This document shows positions 10,032 to 21,300 of a DNA stretch of 26,854 nucleotides, in pieces. The stretch comes from Amphimedon queenslandica (taxonomy: Eukaryota; Porifera; Demospongiae; Haplosclerida; Niphatidae). Within the stretch, counting starts at the first letter, position 1; every line of letters begins with the position of its first letter. The notes beneath the pieces were generated by a model. It worked only from the letters and a program-made list of their open reading frames with translations. It did no database searches and was not told the origin of the DNA. The stretch spans positions 109,224 to 136,077 of the forward strand of contig NW_003546258.1 of NCBI RefSeq assembly GCF_000090795.2, given 5' to 3'. Position numbers and translations under genes: made by a program.

Positions 10032-12349
10032 TCAATAATCATTGGGGAACCAGTCTTTCAGTAGTACATAGTTCCTCATCCTATAAGGCAGTCCTATTTT
10101 ATCCAGTATATCATCATTAACTGGGACGTTTAATGAAGACCTAATGCAAAACCTTGCAGCATTCATCAATGAGTGAGGTCTGATCTCATTTCTAACGACA
10201 ATAATGAGTTTCTGAGTTTGTAGCGGAATAAAGTCCCAGCGCTGCTGAGCGTATAAAAGATCAAACTGAGACAACTCACAGTTTTTGCGTCCAGGCTTAA
10301 GAAGCTTAGCTCCGCGAAGCAATAAAAATATAATCGAGGACTCCTTGGGGTAGCTCTTCTCTTCGGCTGTCAATTGACCATGCAGAACACAATAGAGGGG
10401 GCTTTCGTGCTGTTTGTTTTCAATATCTATGTCAACTTCGGGGTATTTTAAAAGGTAGGCGGCAACATGGGTGTGCCCATAAAAAGAAGCATAATGCAAG
10501 GGACTGTTGAGATAAAAGTTGCTTAAGAGGTTAGCCTCAACCCCATACAACAATAACAACTTTACCATGTCAAGATGGCCACAGCGACAAGCCTCGTGTA
10601 GTGGCGAAAGACCAGATATAAAAGACGAATTGAGATCAATGTGAAATTTAGAACGTAAAATGAGGGTTGCTATGGCCACTGCGTTAATCCTAGCAGAATA
10701 ATGGAGAAGAGAGACCAGCTGAGTGTGAATATGTTCTTTCTCTTTCTTGTTTAGCTTTTCATATTCATTTGCTACACTTTCAATGAGAAGGCATGCAATG
10801 TCTGTATGATTATTTGTCAGTGCATGTACAACAGGTAGCTCGGGCCATGTATTACCAGGAGGGAATATGGCGGCACCCTGAGCAAGCAAAAAATGTGTCA
10901 AATCAGCATCGCCATTCATAGAAGCAGCACATAAAGCAGTATGACCATTGACCCATTTAGAATTGATGCTAACACCACTGTTGAGTAGCTGCTGGACAGA
11001 CTCTCTCTTTCCTTCTTTAGCAGCAGCATATAACGATACTTCATGAGGTTGTGGAGAAGAGCAGCTGCTTAGTAAAGCATTCACTTGTCCTTGTGCTAGT
11101 TCCAATGGCGTTAATCCTTGAGAGTTCTTCAAATACAAGCAAACATTCTGCTCCAATAGCACCTTGATCCCCTCAATGTTATTCTCTCTTATAGCAACAT
11201 GGAGTGCTGTGTCACCGCTTGGCTCTTGAGTGTTCACGTCGACTCCGTTTTCGAGGAGATACGACATAAACTGAACAGAAGAATCAGCTCTCTGCGATGC
11301 CATGGTAATTAGAAGGGAGTGCCCCTGAAATGTTTGCTCAAGGCAGGATGGGAATTTCGAGCATAAAAGTTGAACTGCATCAAGGAAGTCACACTGGGCA
11401 GCCAGTATCGCAATATTCTGAAGCTCTCTCTTTGTTTCGAGTGACAAAGAGATATAAGAGAGAAGAGAGCGTAGTAGCTCAATCTCTTTCAACGAGACGG
11501 TTCTGTGTATTAGCTGGAGCAAGAACCCATCGCTAACTTTAAAGAGAGAATCCTGTGGAATTAGCCTATTAACTTCAAGAGCATGAGTCATTAGATCTAG
11601 TTTCCTTGATACGACTGCTCTTCTAAGTGCTCCCTCGACAAAAGACGAATTTAATTTTAGTTTCTTTTCTAGAGTTAATGCTAGTTGCTGATCATTGCGT
11701 GAGGAGACAATAAGGGATTGAAATTGAAGTAAAGTCGTTTCTTGGAAGTTGCAGAATGAGTTAGGATCAGGGGGACGGTTCTCCTACAAATGAAAGGGGA
11801 GCATTGCACAAAATAAATAATGAGAGTTGAAACTGAAAACATGGATCATTCCCTGTAGGATGCATTGTTTGTGTAATGCTAATGGCATTCAGTCAAATTG
11901 AAAGAATAACAATTTAATCTATTTTACTATCTTTATTACGATATAAAGATGCAGCGTTGCCAAATAATAATTAAATGCAAGAAATTACATGTAATTTGTA
12001 ATAGTTACGTGTAACCACACATGTAGTAAAACAGCACGAAATGACATGTAAAAAGTACCTAATGCCTCACCCACACAAAATAGCTACATATCATAGAGGT
12101 ATAGTCAAAGTACTGTACATTTTGAACAAAGTGAAAAATATCAAACAGACACACATTAAATCCACACACACATTAGTAGCTCTAATATCTCACGTTATAG
12201 TCCTCTTTCTCTTGACTAAGACCAATATCCACTGTAGTCATGGTGGCTGTCTTTCTGTGCCTGTTGACGAGATAGCCTCCGTCTCTATCAATGTATGCAT
12301 CAATGGTGTCTTCCTCGGGGCTGACGACCCGGCTCGTCTCCACTCCCAT
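10032..12349 (-). CDS. Ankyrin-repeat and SOCS-box protein (ASB-like)
   Basis: Likely substrate adaptor of a Cullin-5/Elongin B/C ubiquitin ligase. Exon 1 is 12349-12194 (52 codons, ATG within GAGGATGG). Exon 2 is 11783-10032, joined in phase 0 across a GT-AG intron, giving 635 residues. Exon 2 is open well upstream of its first ATG, which shows that the upstream exon is needed. About nine ankyrin-type repeats fill roughly residues 165-540; the clearest are GDTALHVAIRENNIEGIKVL, GHTALCAASMNGDADLTHFL, LSPLHEACRCGHLDMVKLLL and NSPLHYASFYGHTHVAAYLL. The C-terminus matches a SOCS box: HSLMNAARFCIRSSL (BC-box position), then LPYRMRNYVLLKDW (Cul5-box position). The usual Leu-Cys of the BC box is Ala-Ala here, so Elongin binding may be weakened. 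The exact ASB orthologue cannot be named. It is divergent from RPIA across 240 bp. Confidence 0.88.
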
Positions 12350-12589
12350 CCTCCTCTCTTTACTTTAAAGGGGCAGTGTTAGGTAATAGTAGAAGAGAAG
12401 ACAGCTTTCGAACAAGTTGTTGAGCTGATAAAATGATCATAAGAGTGAAGGGTGTGGTCAAGGAGGTATGTTGTCACGCCCTTTTAAAAATTAAAAGGGC
12501 CCACGTGCCTCCACGTGTGCAGTGAATCCTACTGCGCATGCGCATTAAGGTTACCCGGGATTTTGGGCGTTGTCTCATTATTATAACGG
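12350..12589. promoter_or_regulatory. Bidirectional promoter between the ASB-like gene and RPIA
   Basis: A 240-bp gap between divergent starts. It contains TGCGCATGCGCA (12533-12544), a perfect palindrome matching the NRF1 consensus; two CACGTG E-boxes at 12502-12507 and 12512-12517 separated by four bases; and an inverted repeat with arms GCCCTTTTAA (12478-12487) and TTAAAAGGGC (12491-12500). The RPIA-proximal position of the NRF1 and E-box sites fits control of RPIA, but occupancy is inferred from consensus only. Confidence 0.7.
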
Positions 12590-14919
12590 ATGTATGGAAG
12601 ATTAGTGTTAACCATTTGTCGTCTTCCTCTTCCATCATCATCATCATCCTGGAGCTCATCTCTCAGGGCCACTCCTGCTCCTTCAACAGCTACTAGAGCC
12701 TTCAGTCTAAGTGAAGCAATGGCAAGTGTAGCAAAAGGAAAAAGGGCTGCAGCTTTCAAAGCAATAGATGATCATATAAAGGCATGTAATGCATCTTGTA
12801 AAGTGTTTAATAGTTTATTAACTAATAGGATGGTGATCGTATTGGAATTGGAAGCGGCTCGACTATAGTGTTTGCTGTTGAAAGACTAGGTAATTAATTA
12901 ATATTATTAAAAATCATTATCTATTAATTATTTTATTAGCTGAGAGGGTTAAAAATGAGAAGCTAAGTGTTCGATGTGTCCCAACCTCTTTTCAAGTAAT
13001 TAACATATGCAAATTACAAACTATATTGAACATATTGAACATATGGACTTTAGCTGTACAATAATGTTTTAATGCTTTATTGATGAAATACACCATAGTC
13101 TATACATAGTCTTTGGGCCAGATTTTTTAGCAACTTTAAAAATTTATAAAAAATCCGATTTTGATCGGAATGAGCTCAAACTTTCTACACAACATAAGAA
13201 CATGTTTGTGCATCAGAAAATGTAATAAAAATTGAGAATTCTCTCCTAGTCATTTTTGGCGAAATTTGGGCAACGACCCTGTACTATAGTACAGGGACTT
13301 TGGCCCGATTTTTGAATAACTTTAAAAATTTGTAAAAAAATCCAATTTTGATTGGAATGAGCTCAAAATTTCTACACAACATAAGTACATGTATGTGTAT
13401 CAGAAAATGTAATAAAAATTGAAAATTCTCTCCTAATCATTTTTGGCAAAATTTGGCCAACGACCCTGTACTATAGTACAGGGACTTTGGCCCGATTTTT
13501 GAGTAACTTTAAAAATTCGTAAAAAATCCAATTTTGATTGGAATGAGCTCAAATTCAAAACACAGCATAAGAACATGTATGTGTATCAGAAAATGTAATA
13601 AAAATTGAAAATTCTCTCCTAATCATTTTTGGTAAAATTTGGCCAATGACCCTGTACTATAGTACAGGGACTTTGGCTCGATTTTTAAGTAATGTTAAAG
13701 ATTTGAATTTTGATTGGAATGAGCTCAAATTTGAAACACAGCATAAGAACATGCATGTGTATTAATAGATCTAAAAAATCTGGTAAACGGTCTCTATGCA
13801 TTATAATATTTTTATAGGCGAAGGAACTGATCATTAGCAATGGATTGGTACTAAGCAACTTAGAGACTGACCACGTAGTGAGTGTGCTTTATTGCATGTG
13901 GGCTATGATTAGGGAAGGCATACAAATTGTCAATTATCCTTATTTAGTTAGACATAGCCATTGATGGAGCTGATGAGGTTGACAAGGACCTGAACCTCAT
14001 CAAAGGAGGAGGGTGAGATATACTACTGTGGTTATATTATTTGGTTATACACAATCTTCTCTTTTCTCTCTCTTCCTCACACACAGCGGCTGTCAAACTC
14101 AAGAGAAGATTGTAGCCTTTGCCGCTAAAAAGTTTATTGTGATTGCCGATGACAGGTATAAAAGCTCTTTATTATTACTTTCGAAGTAAATTCTTTAATT
14201 AGTAAGAAATCAGAGTATCTTGGAGAAAAGGTATGTTTTCAGTGATACTTATTAATTGCTAATACTAATAGTGGAAGACTGGCCTGCCGATAGAAGTGCT
14301 TCAAATTGCACACAAAGTTGTGAAGGCTAAGATAGAGAGCTCTTTGGAAGGGACTGCTGATTTAAGAATAGCTCAGAAGAAAGCCGTGAGAATGAGAGAA
14401 GGATGGATGGAGAGAGAGAGATAGAGAGAGGGTAGTCTTGCACAGCCAAACCATTCATTCCCCAGCCTACAGTCATTTGGGTGGACTATAGGCTGGGGAT
14501 GGTCTTGCTACACAAGACTAGAGAGAGAGGGGGAGATGCCCGAATGTTAATGAATTTTTAGTTTATTTATTTGATCGTGTGATTAGGGCCCTGTTGTAAC
14601 AGATAACGGGAACCTGATTCTAGACTGGAAATTTGATGCAGCACGGGTGAGTGACTCCGACTGCCACACAATGAGGCTTTTAAATGCAATTATTATTATA
14701 ACTTTTTTAGGACAAGGATTGGTCTCAGGTAAATGGACTATTAAAAGCTATCCCTGGTAAGAGCTCTATCCCTTCTATTTATTTATTTATTTATTTATTA
14801 TTATTATTATTTTTTTTTTTATATAAGGTGTTGTCGAGACTGGTTTATTTGTTGGCATGACTTCTTGTGTCTACTTTGGTTCGCCAAATGGAGAAATTTT
14901 AACAATTAATCTTCCCTAA
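12590..14919 (+). CDS. RPIA: Ribose-5-phosphate isomerase A
   Basis: Interconverts ribose-5-phosphate and ribulose-5-phosphate in the non-oxidative pentose phosphate pathway. Eleven exons: 12590-12781, 12829-12889, 12940-12995, 13818-13874, 13948-14012, 14087-14155, 14203-14230, 14272-14385, 14587-14646, 14711-14756 and 14828-14919. All phases join, giving 279 residues. Family blocks in order: IGIGSGSTIVFAVERL (phosphate loop), VPTSFQ, LDIAIDGADEVD (catalytic-site Asp residues), LIKGGGGCQTQEKI (with the catalytic Glu), GPVVTDNGN and PGVVETGLF. Two in-frame starts exist: ATG 12590 (weak context) adds a 43-residue Ser/Arg/Leu-rich leader without acidic residues before its last few positions, while ATG 12719 (GCAATGG, strong context) gives a 236-residue form of cytosolic size. 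Intron 1 is a 47-nt GC-AG intron. Intron 3 holds the palindrome repeat array and intron 8 a fold-back element. Confidence 0.96.
13090..13790 (+). repeat. Intronic ~187-bp repeat, copy set 2 (three-plus units)
   Basis: Tandem units fill most of RPIA intron 3. The palindrome CCCTGTACTATAGTACAGGG recurs intact at 13277-13296, 13464-13483 and 13650-13669, spaced 187 and 186 bp. In the second copy GGCCAA and TTGGCC flank the core in inverted orientation, extending the palindrome to 38 bp with three mismatched pairs. Partial units lie at both ends. Unit-to-unit divergence is low, which suggests recent amplification or homogenisation. Confidence 0.92.
14433..14520. repeat. 88-bp fold-back element inside a GA microsatellite
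   Basis: Ends are exact 8-bp inverted repeats, TAGTCTTG and CAAGACTA. Inner arms are CCCCAGCCTACAGTC and GACTATAGGCTGGGG with one mismatch, around a loop of about 9 bases. GAGAGAGAG flanks it on both sides, so it appears to have landed in a GA tract in RPIA intron 8. It is compatible with a very short MITE, or with a hairpin transcript; no known family is recognised. Confidence 0.75.
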
Positions 14920-15321
14920 AGCTACTCTAGCAAGTAATCATACTGGAGATGATCAGACCCCGTCTCTTTTCCTGTTTCTCTGTGTGTCTGTGAATTATTT
15001 TTTAAAATAATCAAATCAGTCTTAGAAAGAATGCATATTTATTGTTAAAATGATAACTATGCTCTTGTACCATTGATACTGAGTCAGTATTAGGATATTT
15101 GCATACCAATGCTTGTTAACAGATACACGCCCAACCGTAGCTCTGATATCGGATCGTAGAAATATCCCGGAATATCAAAGCAGTCTCTAATTTTACAATA
15201 CTTTGTCTTCCTCTCCTTTTCCTCTCTCTGCAAGGACCTTATATCGCTGCAATGAGCTGGTCCCTCCCGTAGTGCAGAAAAGAGAAATAATACGACGTAT
15301 GTTAACACAGACTTCACTGCC
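14920..15321. promoter_or_regulatory. RPIA 3' flank and presumed promoter of the FREM-like gene
   Basis: A 402-bp gap. It contains a TGAGTCA AP-1-type word at 15080-15086 and an ATTTGCAT octamer-type word at 15097-15104. No AATAAA polyadenylation signal was seen downstream of RPIA. Assignment as promoter is by position only; both words could occur by chance. Confidence 0.35.
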
Positions 15322-18300
15322 ATGACCCGATTTATACTCCTACTGCTTGTAATATTACTGGACGACTTCTGCTGCGCCGGCTCGCAGCTACAACAAAACT
15401 CCTTTCGACTCAACGTCTCAGCAAAGAAGACACTTCACGTTATACGGGGCAAGAATGTAGCTATCACCAGTGATCACTATTCCATAGTTCCCTCAGGCCA
15501 TCATTCTAACGCTATTATAACCTGCAATATGGTATACACTAGTTGTAATGAAAATTGTGGTCATATTTCTCCTACAACTCTTCCATGCTGGGATCAAGGG
15601 ACTCCCAATCTCTTCTACAACTACCAGCATCATGGCTGCTTTAATCACTACGAAACCTTACATTTCCAAGTTGATGCAAGAATGATCATTAACAACACTG
15701 CTGTCATTGCTATAGAACACCTTAGTCTTCCCCTGCGTATCCTACCCAATCGAAACGTGTCTTTAAAAATTCAAACGGTAAAGGACGACAAAGACAATGT
15801 TATGATTAATTTTTTGTTTCCGACTTTTTTCACCAACAAGTGCTCGTACACAGTTATGGATCATTTACCATCTTACAAAGGGATTAGTGGTTCCGAGATT
15901 CGTGTCAATGGCTCATTGTCTTTGCCTATTCCTTGTGGCTATTCCCCCACTACACCTTTTACCTATTCTTCTCGCCGTCTTTCATCCGTAATTACGTCAC
16001 TCTTTGTTCACACTAACTGTTTCACAGAAGACTCTACATATTACGTTGTACCTCTAACACTGAATGACGCTCTTAACAAATCTACATACCCGACCGAAGA
16101 TGATGTAATACACTTGAAGGACTCTCATATGAATATTAATGAGCTCAGCGAAACTCTACTGTCACCGGAAACTTTACCAATTGATTTGCAAGAGTTTCAA
16201 GGATATACTAACAGCAGTGGTTTAAAGCTCTTGTTCCCTGTAGAATACACAGGTGGGTTTTACCCTTATCTCTTGCCACCTCAAAACCCTAACACAGCCA
16301 CCACCTTCACGATGAATGAGTTGTTGAGGAACAGAGTAGTCTTTAAGCCTACTGAGAGATCAATAGCCACGCATGTCTCCACGGTTACCATGTTTCACTA
16401 CAACTTATTGGACTTCATTGGTAGACCACTAGCAAGTGGAGCCTTATATGTTAAGCTGTCTCCGATGAAAGGAAAGGATCCAAGCATTCGTAAGAATATT
16501 GGTATATCCGTAGAGAGATATGGAAAGGCTCTTTTAACATCTAATGAGCTCAATTTGTACCCACCTCATCTCTGTACTAACTATACCGTGAGAATAGTGG
16601 CCCTACCAAGGCTTGGGAGTGTTTATGTTAGTGGGAAAGATGCACCATTGGGCATCAACGACACTTTCCAAGTCGAAGAGAACAATTTGAATATCCTTTA
16701 CGTACAAGACAACAACAATGTGAGTCATTATGCATCCGATGCTACCCATTGGAGCTTAGAATGTGACATGGTTAAGAAGCAGGACGGGACTAAAGGGACG
16801 CCACCACTCGATGTATTAATACCAATAAGAATAACCTCTTCACCCACTACCACTCACTGCACTGTTGTGACTTTATCTCAATGTGTGACACCTTTACATT
16901 TGAGTAAGTGTAGTCTCCCAACTGGGCCCGTGACCATAACACCATTAAAGCAACAGCCGGTTGATCCTGGAGACTTTATAGTTGCCCCATCCTCTCATTG
17001 TTTGACTGGCTCTTATCCTTACTATACTCTCAGTCGATCACAGTCCTGTCTTGGTAATACAAATAAACATGATCGTGGTAATGATTCCTTGTGGTATATG
17101 TCACACAATATAACATCAGTGGTAGTAATGGAGTACATACTAAGCAGCATCGAATACAATTACTCAGTGCTTTTACGTGTAAAGGTACTTCCTCACTTTA
17201 ATTTCATTGCTACTAAAGAACTACCTAATGCTAGTCTTAGCTCACCCTCACACTTTCCTTCTGCTCCTTTTGTTCAAAGGAACATACCTTTACCTCTCTC
17301 ATCTCTTCAACCTGTTTACATCACAGCTGACTATCTACGCATATCGTCAACTGGTTATTTGGAGAAAGAAATTGTGTATCACATCAGTTCACAGCCCCGT
17401 TATGGCATTCTCTGCTTGCTGGATAATACAGACTGTACTGCTTCAGTAAGGTCATTCACACAAGCTGACTTAACTGCAAATAGAATTTATTACAAGCCAA
17501 AGTCCTCGACGATGCAACCGGTAAATGACTCGTTTTATTTTCAGTTATTTTATTTTGAAGGGAGAGAGAAATTACCTCAAGAAATCAGATTTCAGTTTGT
17601 GTCAGTAGAGGAAGAGTCTCTGTTGATCCCGTACAGACAGTTTTGGATAAGTAACGAGAGAGAAAAGGCCCTCACTCGTAAATATTTCCGACACATTCAG
17701 TGGTACATGGGAACCAATAGACTCCATTTCAGACTTATTTCTGGCCCTCGCCATGGCATATTACACACTCCAGATACTCCGGAAGAGTTCTTATGGGAAG
17801 ATCTGACAACAAGAAGTGTTACATACGAACACAGTCCTCTTGAAGAGCACTGCAGTGATATACTGACACTGCAAGTAACAAGATTAACTGATAGATTTAG
17901 CATTATTACTAACATAAGCATTGCTATTAAAGCAAGTACTGGAGATGTGCTTAGTATTACTACGAATGATCGTTCTCTTGAGTTAGAAAAAGAATTTAAA
18001 TTATCAGAAAATGACTTTCAGCTCCAATCACCTTTCTGCCTCTCCTTTATCAAGTTCAAAGTGACGTCACTCCCAAGTTACGGTCTCTTAAGGTACCTAG
18101 ACCCTGTGGTCAATGTATTGAAAGAATTAAATATCAACAGCAGTTTCACTGGTCAAGACATACTAGAAGGACGTATTACTTATCGCGTATTACCAAGTAT
18201 TATATTCTATCGTAACACGACTGATACGTTCTCTACTGTTCTTGAAGATCCTCAAGGTGTTACTGACAGCAAATCAGGGAGACCAAGACGTAGCAGTCCT

Positions 18301-21300
18301 TCATCAGTCTTTCTCATCATTCTAATACAAGAGACACTTAGCGAATTGAGACTCAATCTTACTGTGAGTCCATCAATAATGATGAGTACTGCTACTGATG
18401 ATCGCTATAGTGTCACGTTTACTAAAGAAGACATTTATTTAACAGAGGATTCTGATTTCTTACCATCCGAAATATCGCTTTATCTCAAATCAAGCTCACC
18501 TCCAAGATTCGGGCACATCCAAAGAGGTGATTCTCAGATACCTTACTTTACTCTGTCCGATGTTTACGAGAATGAAATATCATATGTCTCGACCCTCTCT
18601 CACTCTGATTTCTCAGTCACTTCGGACTCATTTGAGCTGATAGTAAGAATTAGCTATGGTAATCAGACCAATCCAGGACATGTGGAGAGTAACATTACTG
18701 TAAAGATTGATTGGTGCTACTTTAATTTAAGTGGAAGAGGGAGAGTAGATGAAACTGCTGATTATGAGTATCATGTAATGTAAGTAAAAATGAGAGAGAG
18801 AGAAAAGAGAGAGAGAAGAAGAGAGAGAGAGAGATTAACAGAAATAAAATAAAAGAGAATTGACAGTTGAAATGCATGAGAATAGCAGATGTACACCTAA
18901 TTCTGTGGCTTTGTTATAATTAGAGGCTGAGACAGAAGGAGTGAATTGAAAGAGAGAGAGAGAGGGAGAGATTAGCCGTGTGTAAGCTAAATTGGAATGA
19001 CAGCGTGTAGAAGTGAGAGGAGTGGCAATAAAGTATGTCTGTTACAAATGAGTAGATACTTGCTTGCTTCGATAGAGTGCACAGCTGCAAAATTCCTCTC
19101 CTTTCTGGCTCTTCCCTAAAATGTATGATTAATTGCATAGCCCTGGACCCTCCTCTGCCTTGTCGTTGTACTGGCGCACACGCACGCTAACAAGATATTT
19201 GATTAATAATGTCAACTTTGTAGTAGACGAATTTAATGATAATTAATGTGCCAATGCACTCACACCCTTTACGCCCACTCCTGCATACTAGATTATGTAA
19301 CACGAGCTATTATTTTATTACTATTCTATTTTTTAATATCATTATATTTATTATCTCTTTTTTTCTTGTAGATATATTGGTGGGAATAATCTCCTCAGTC
19401 CAGTTCATGTCAATGTCACTACGCTGGAAGGCGTTGCTGACGATTCTGCTACTCCTGGAATAGACTACCATCCCATAAACAAGAGACTGACCTTCACTTC
19501 TCATTCAAGGAAAGCCGTTGGCTATGTTAGCATTATCAATGATTCCAATGCAGAAGGAAATGAACTGTTTGTAATGGGCCTCCGTGATTCTGATGTTTGT
19601 ATCATACCAAAGCACTCAGAAATCAATGTATACATAACTGACTATATTGATGATTGTAAGTTTGTGAAACATGTATTGGATCGCCTAGCTCCCATTAATC
19701 TCAATTATCTAGTACTTTTAATATTAACCATTTCTTGTTTTAATTTTATTTTTAGATCCACTCTTTGCCTTCTCTAATAACAGTCAATACATCTTACCAC
19801 AATCACCTTCACTTTGCTCCTTCTCTCTGGAAGTCACTGAGAGTGTAGGGTCATTTAATATAAGCATCCTCAGGACTAAGAACACTCTACAAAGGAACAG
19901 GGTCATATGTCACACTGTTCCAGAGTACAGCACTGAATATGCTGATTATGTTGGTAGACCAAACAACATTAGTTCTGCTGTCACATTCAATAGAGGAGAG
20001 ACCCAGGCTAATTGTACCATTACGATTATTGATGATGATGAGAATGAGCGATTAGAGATATTTTATGTTGAGCTTAAGGGATTAGTGACAGAGAATAGTT
20101 TTGTGAACAATGGAAGCAGTAGAGTATGCATTTCTATTAAGCATGATGAAAATGATGGTAAGCTAATGTAGTTATTTACATGTCTATATGTTTAGTATAC
20201 CTGTAGTATACCGTAGTTTACTGTTATTGTTAATCTATCGTCTTCATGTCTACATGTACAACAGGTTTAATTAGATTCATTGGCATTTTAAATTTTTATT
20301 GCCTAACTTGAATATTTTGTTTTAAGAAAAGCTGTGAACATCTGCTCTGTGTACATCAATAAGAATAACATTGCACGAAATGTAATTTTAAGATGATGCT
20401 TAATCATATTTATGTGTCATTTTTAGCTCCAAAGGTTTCTTTCAAAAACAGCATAATTTTCGTCCGAGAGAATTTTGCTGGTAACTTGAGTTTCTCCATT
20501 GTCAGGACTGAAGATCTATCCAGTGAAACTATTGTTGACTTACGAGTGCGCCCTGGAAATGCTACCAAAAATGAAGACTATATTTTTAACAGATCATTGA
20601 ATGTCATAAAGTTTTTAAAGGGACAGAGTGAAGCCAAGGGTTATGTTAAAATACTTCAAGATAACAAGACAGAGAGTGACGAAGTTTTTTATATTAAGAT
20701 ATTTCCATCATACAATGGAGCTGTATCAGGAAATGGGATACTGAAAATTGTTATACAGGATACTGTTAAAGGTTAGGTCCTCTCTCTTTTTCTCTCTCTC
20801 TCTCATTTTCTTTTGTTTGTTATCTTATTGTACTACGGTATGTCTGAGATTGTATCCCATAGTTGTAACGAAATTCTCAACTAATTGAATTAATTTCATA
20901 TTCAGCCACAAACACACACACAGGCACACGCCAAAAACAAATAAACTAAGTATTAATTCTGCATTACACTATGTGTACATGTGCATGTATATAAAGAGAT
21001 AAATATAATATTAACATTTTTATTAAATTTCTCTTCCTCTAGACGTGTTTGTCAACTTTTCCTCCAAAACTTATCGAGTTAATGAGACGAATATTATTAC
21101 TGAAATACCCGTCTATCGTCATGGTAACCTCTCCACGCCCACAACTGTTAAATGCACAATGAGTTCGATCACAGCTGGTGATCAGGATTATTTCAATACA
21201 CCACTAACACTCACTTTTCAAATTAACGAGACAAAGAAAGGTCGGTCTTTCCCTTTGTTCTCCTTCTGAAATATTGTCATAATATTTATTGCTTAAATTT

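Noticed and set aside
12041..12382. Plus-strand open frame opposite the ASB-like first exon
   Set aside because: The minus strand here holds a coding exon that joins in phase with the ankyrin exon; the plus frame is a shadow.
13277..13669. CRISPR-like array of regularly spaced palindromes
   Set aside because: The spacing is about 187 bp, the sequence between palindromes is itself repeated, and the locus is an animal intron.
15090..15413. Minus-strand open frame over the start of the FREM-like gene
   Set aside because: It is antisense to the signal-peptide region of a well-supported long exon, with no recognisable domain.
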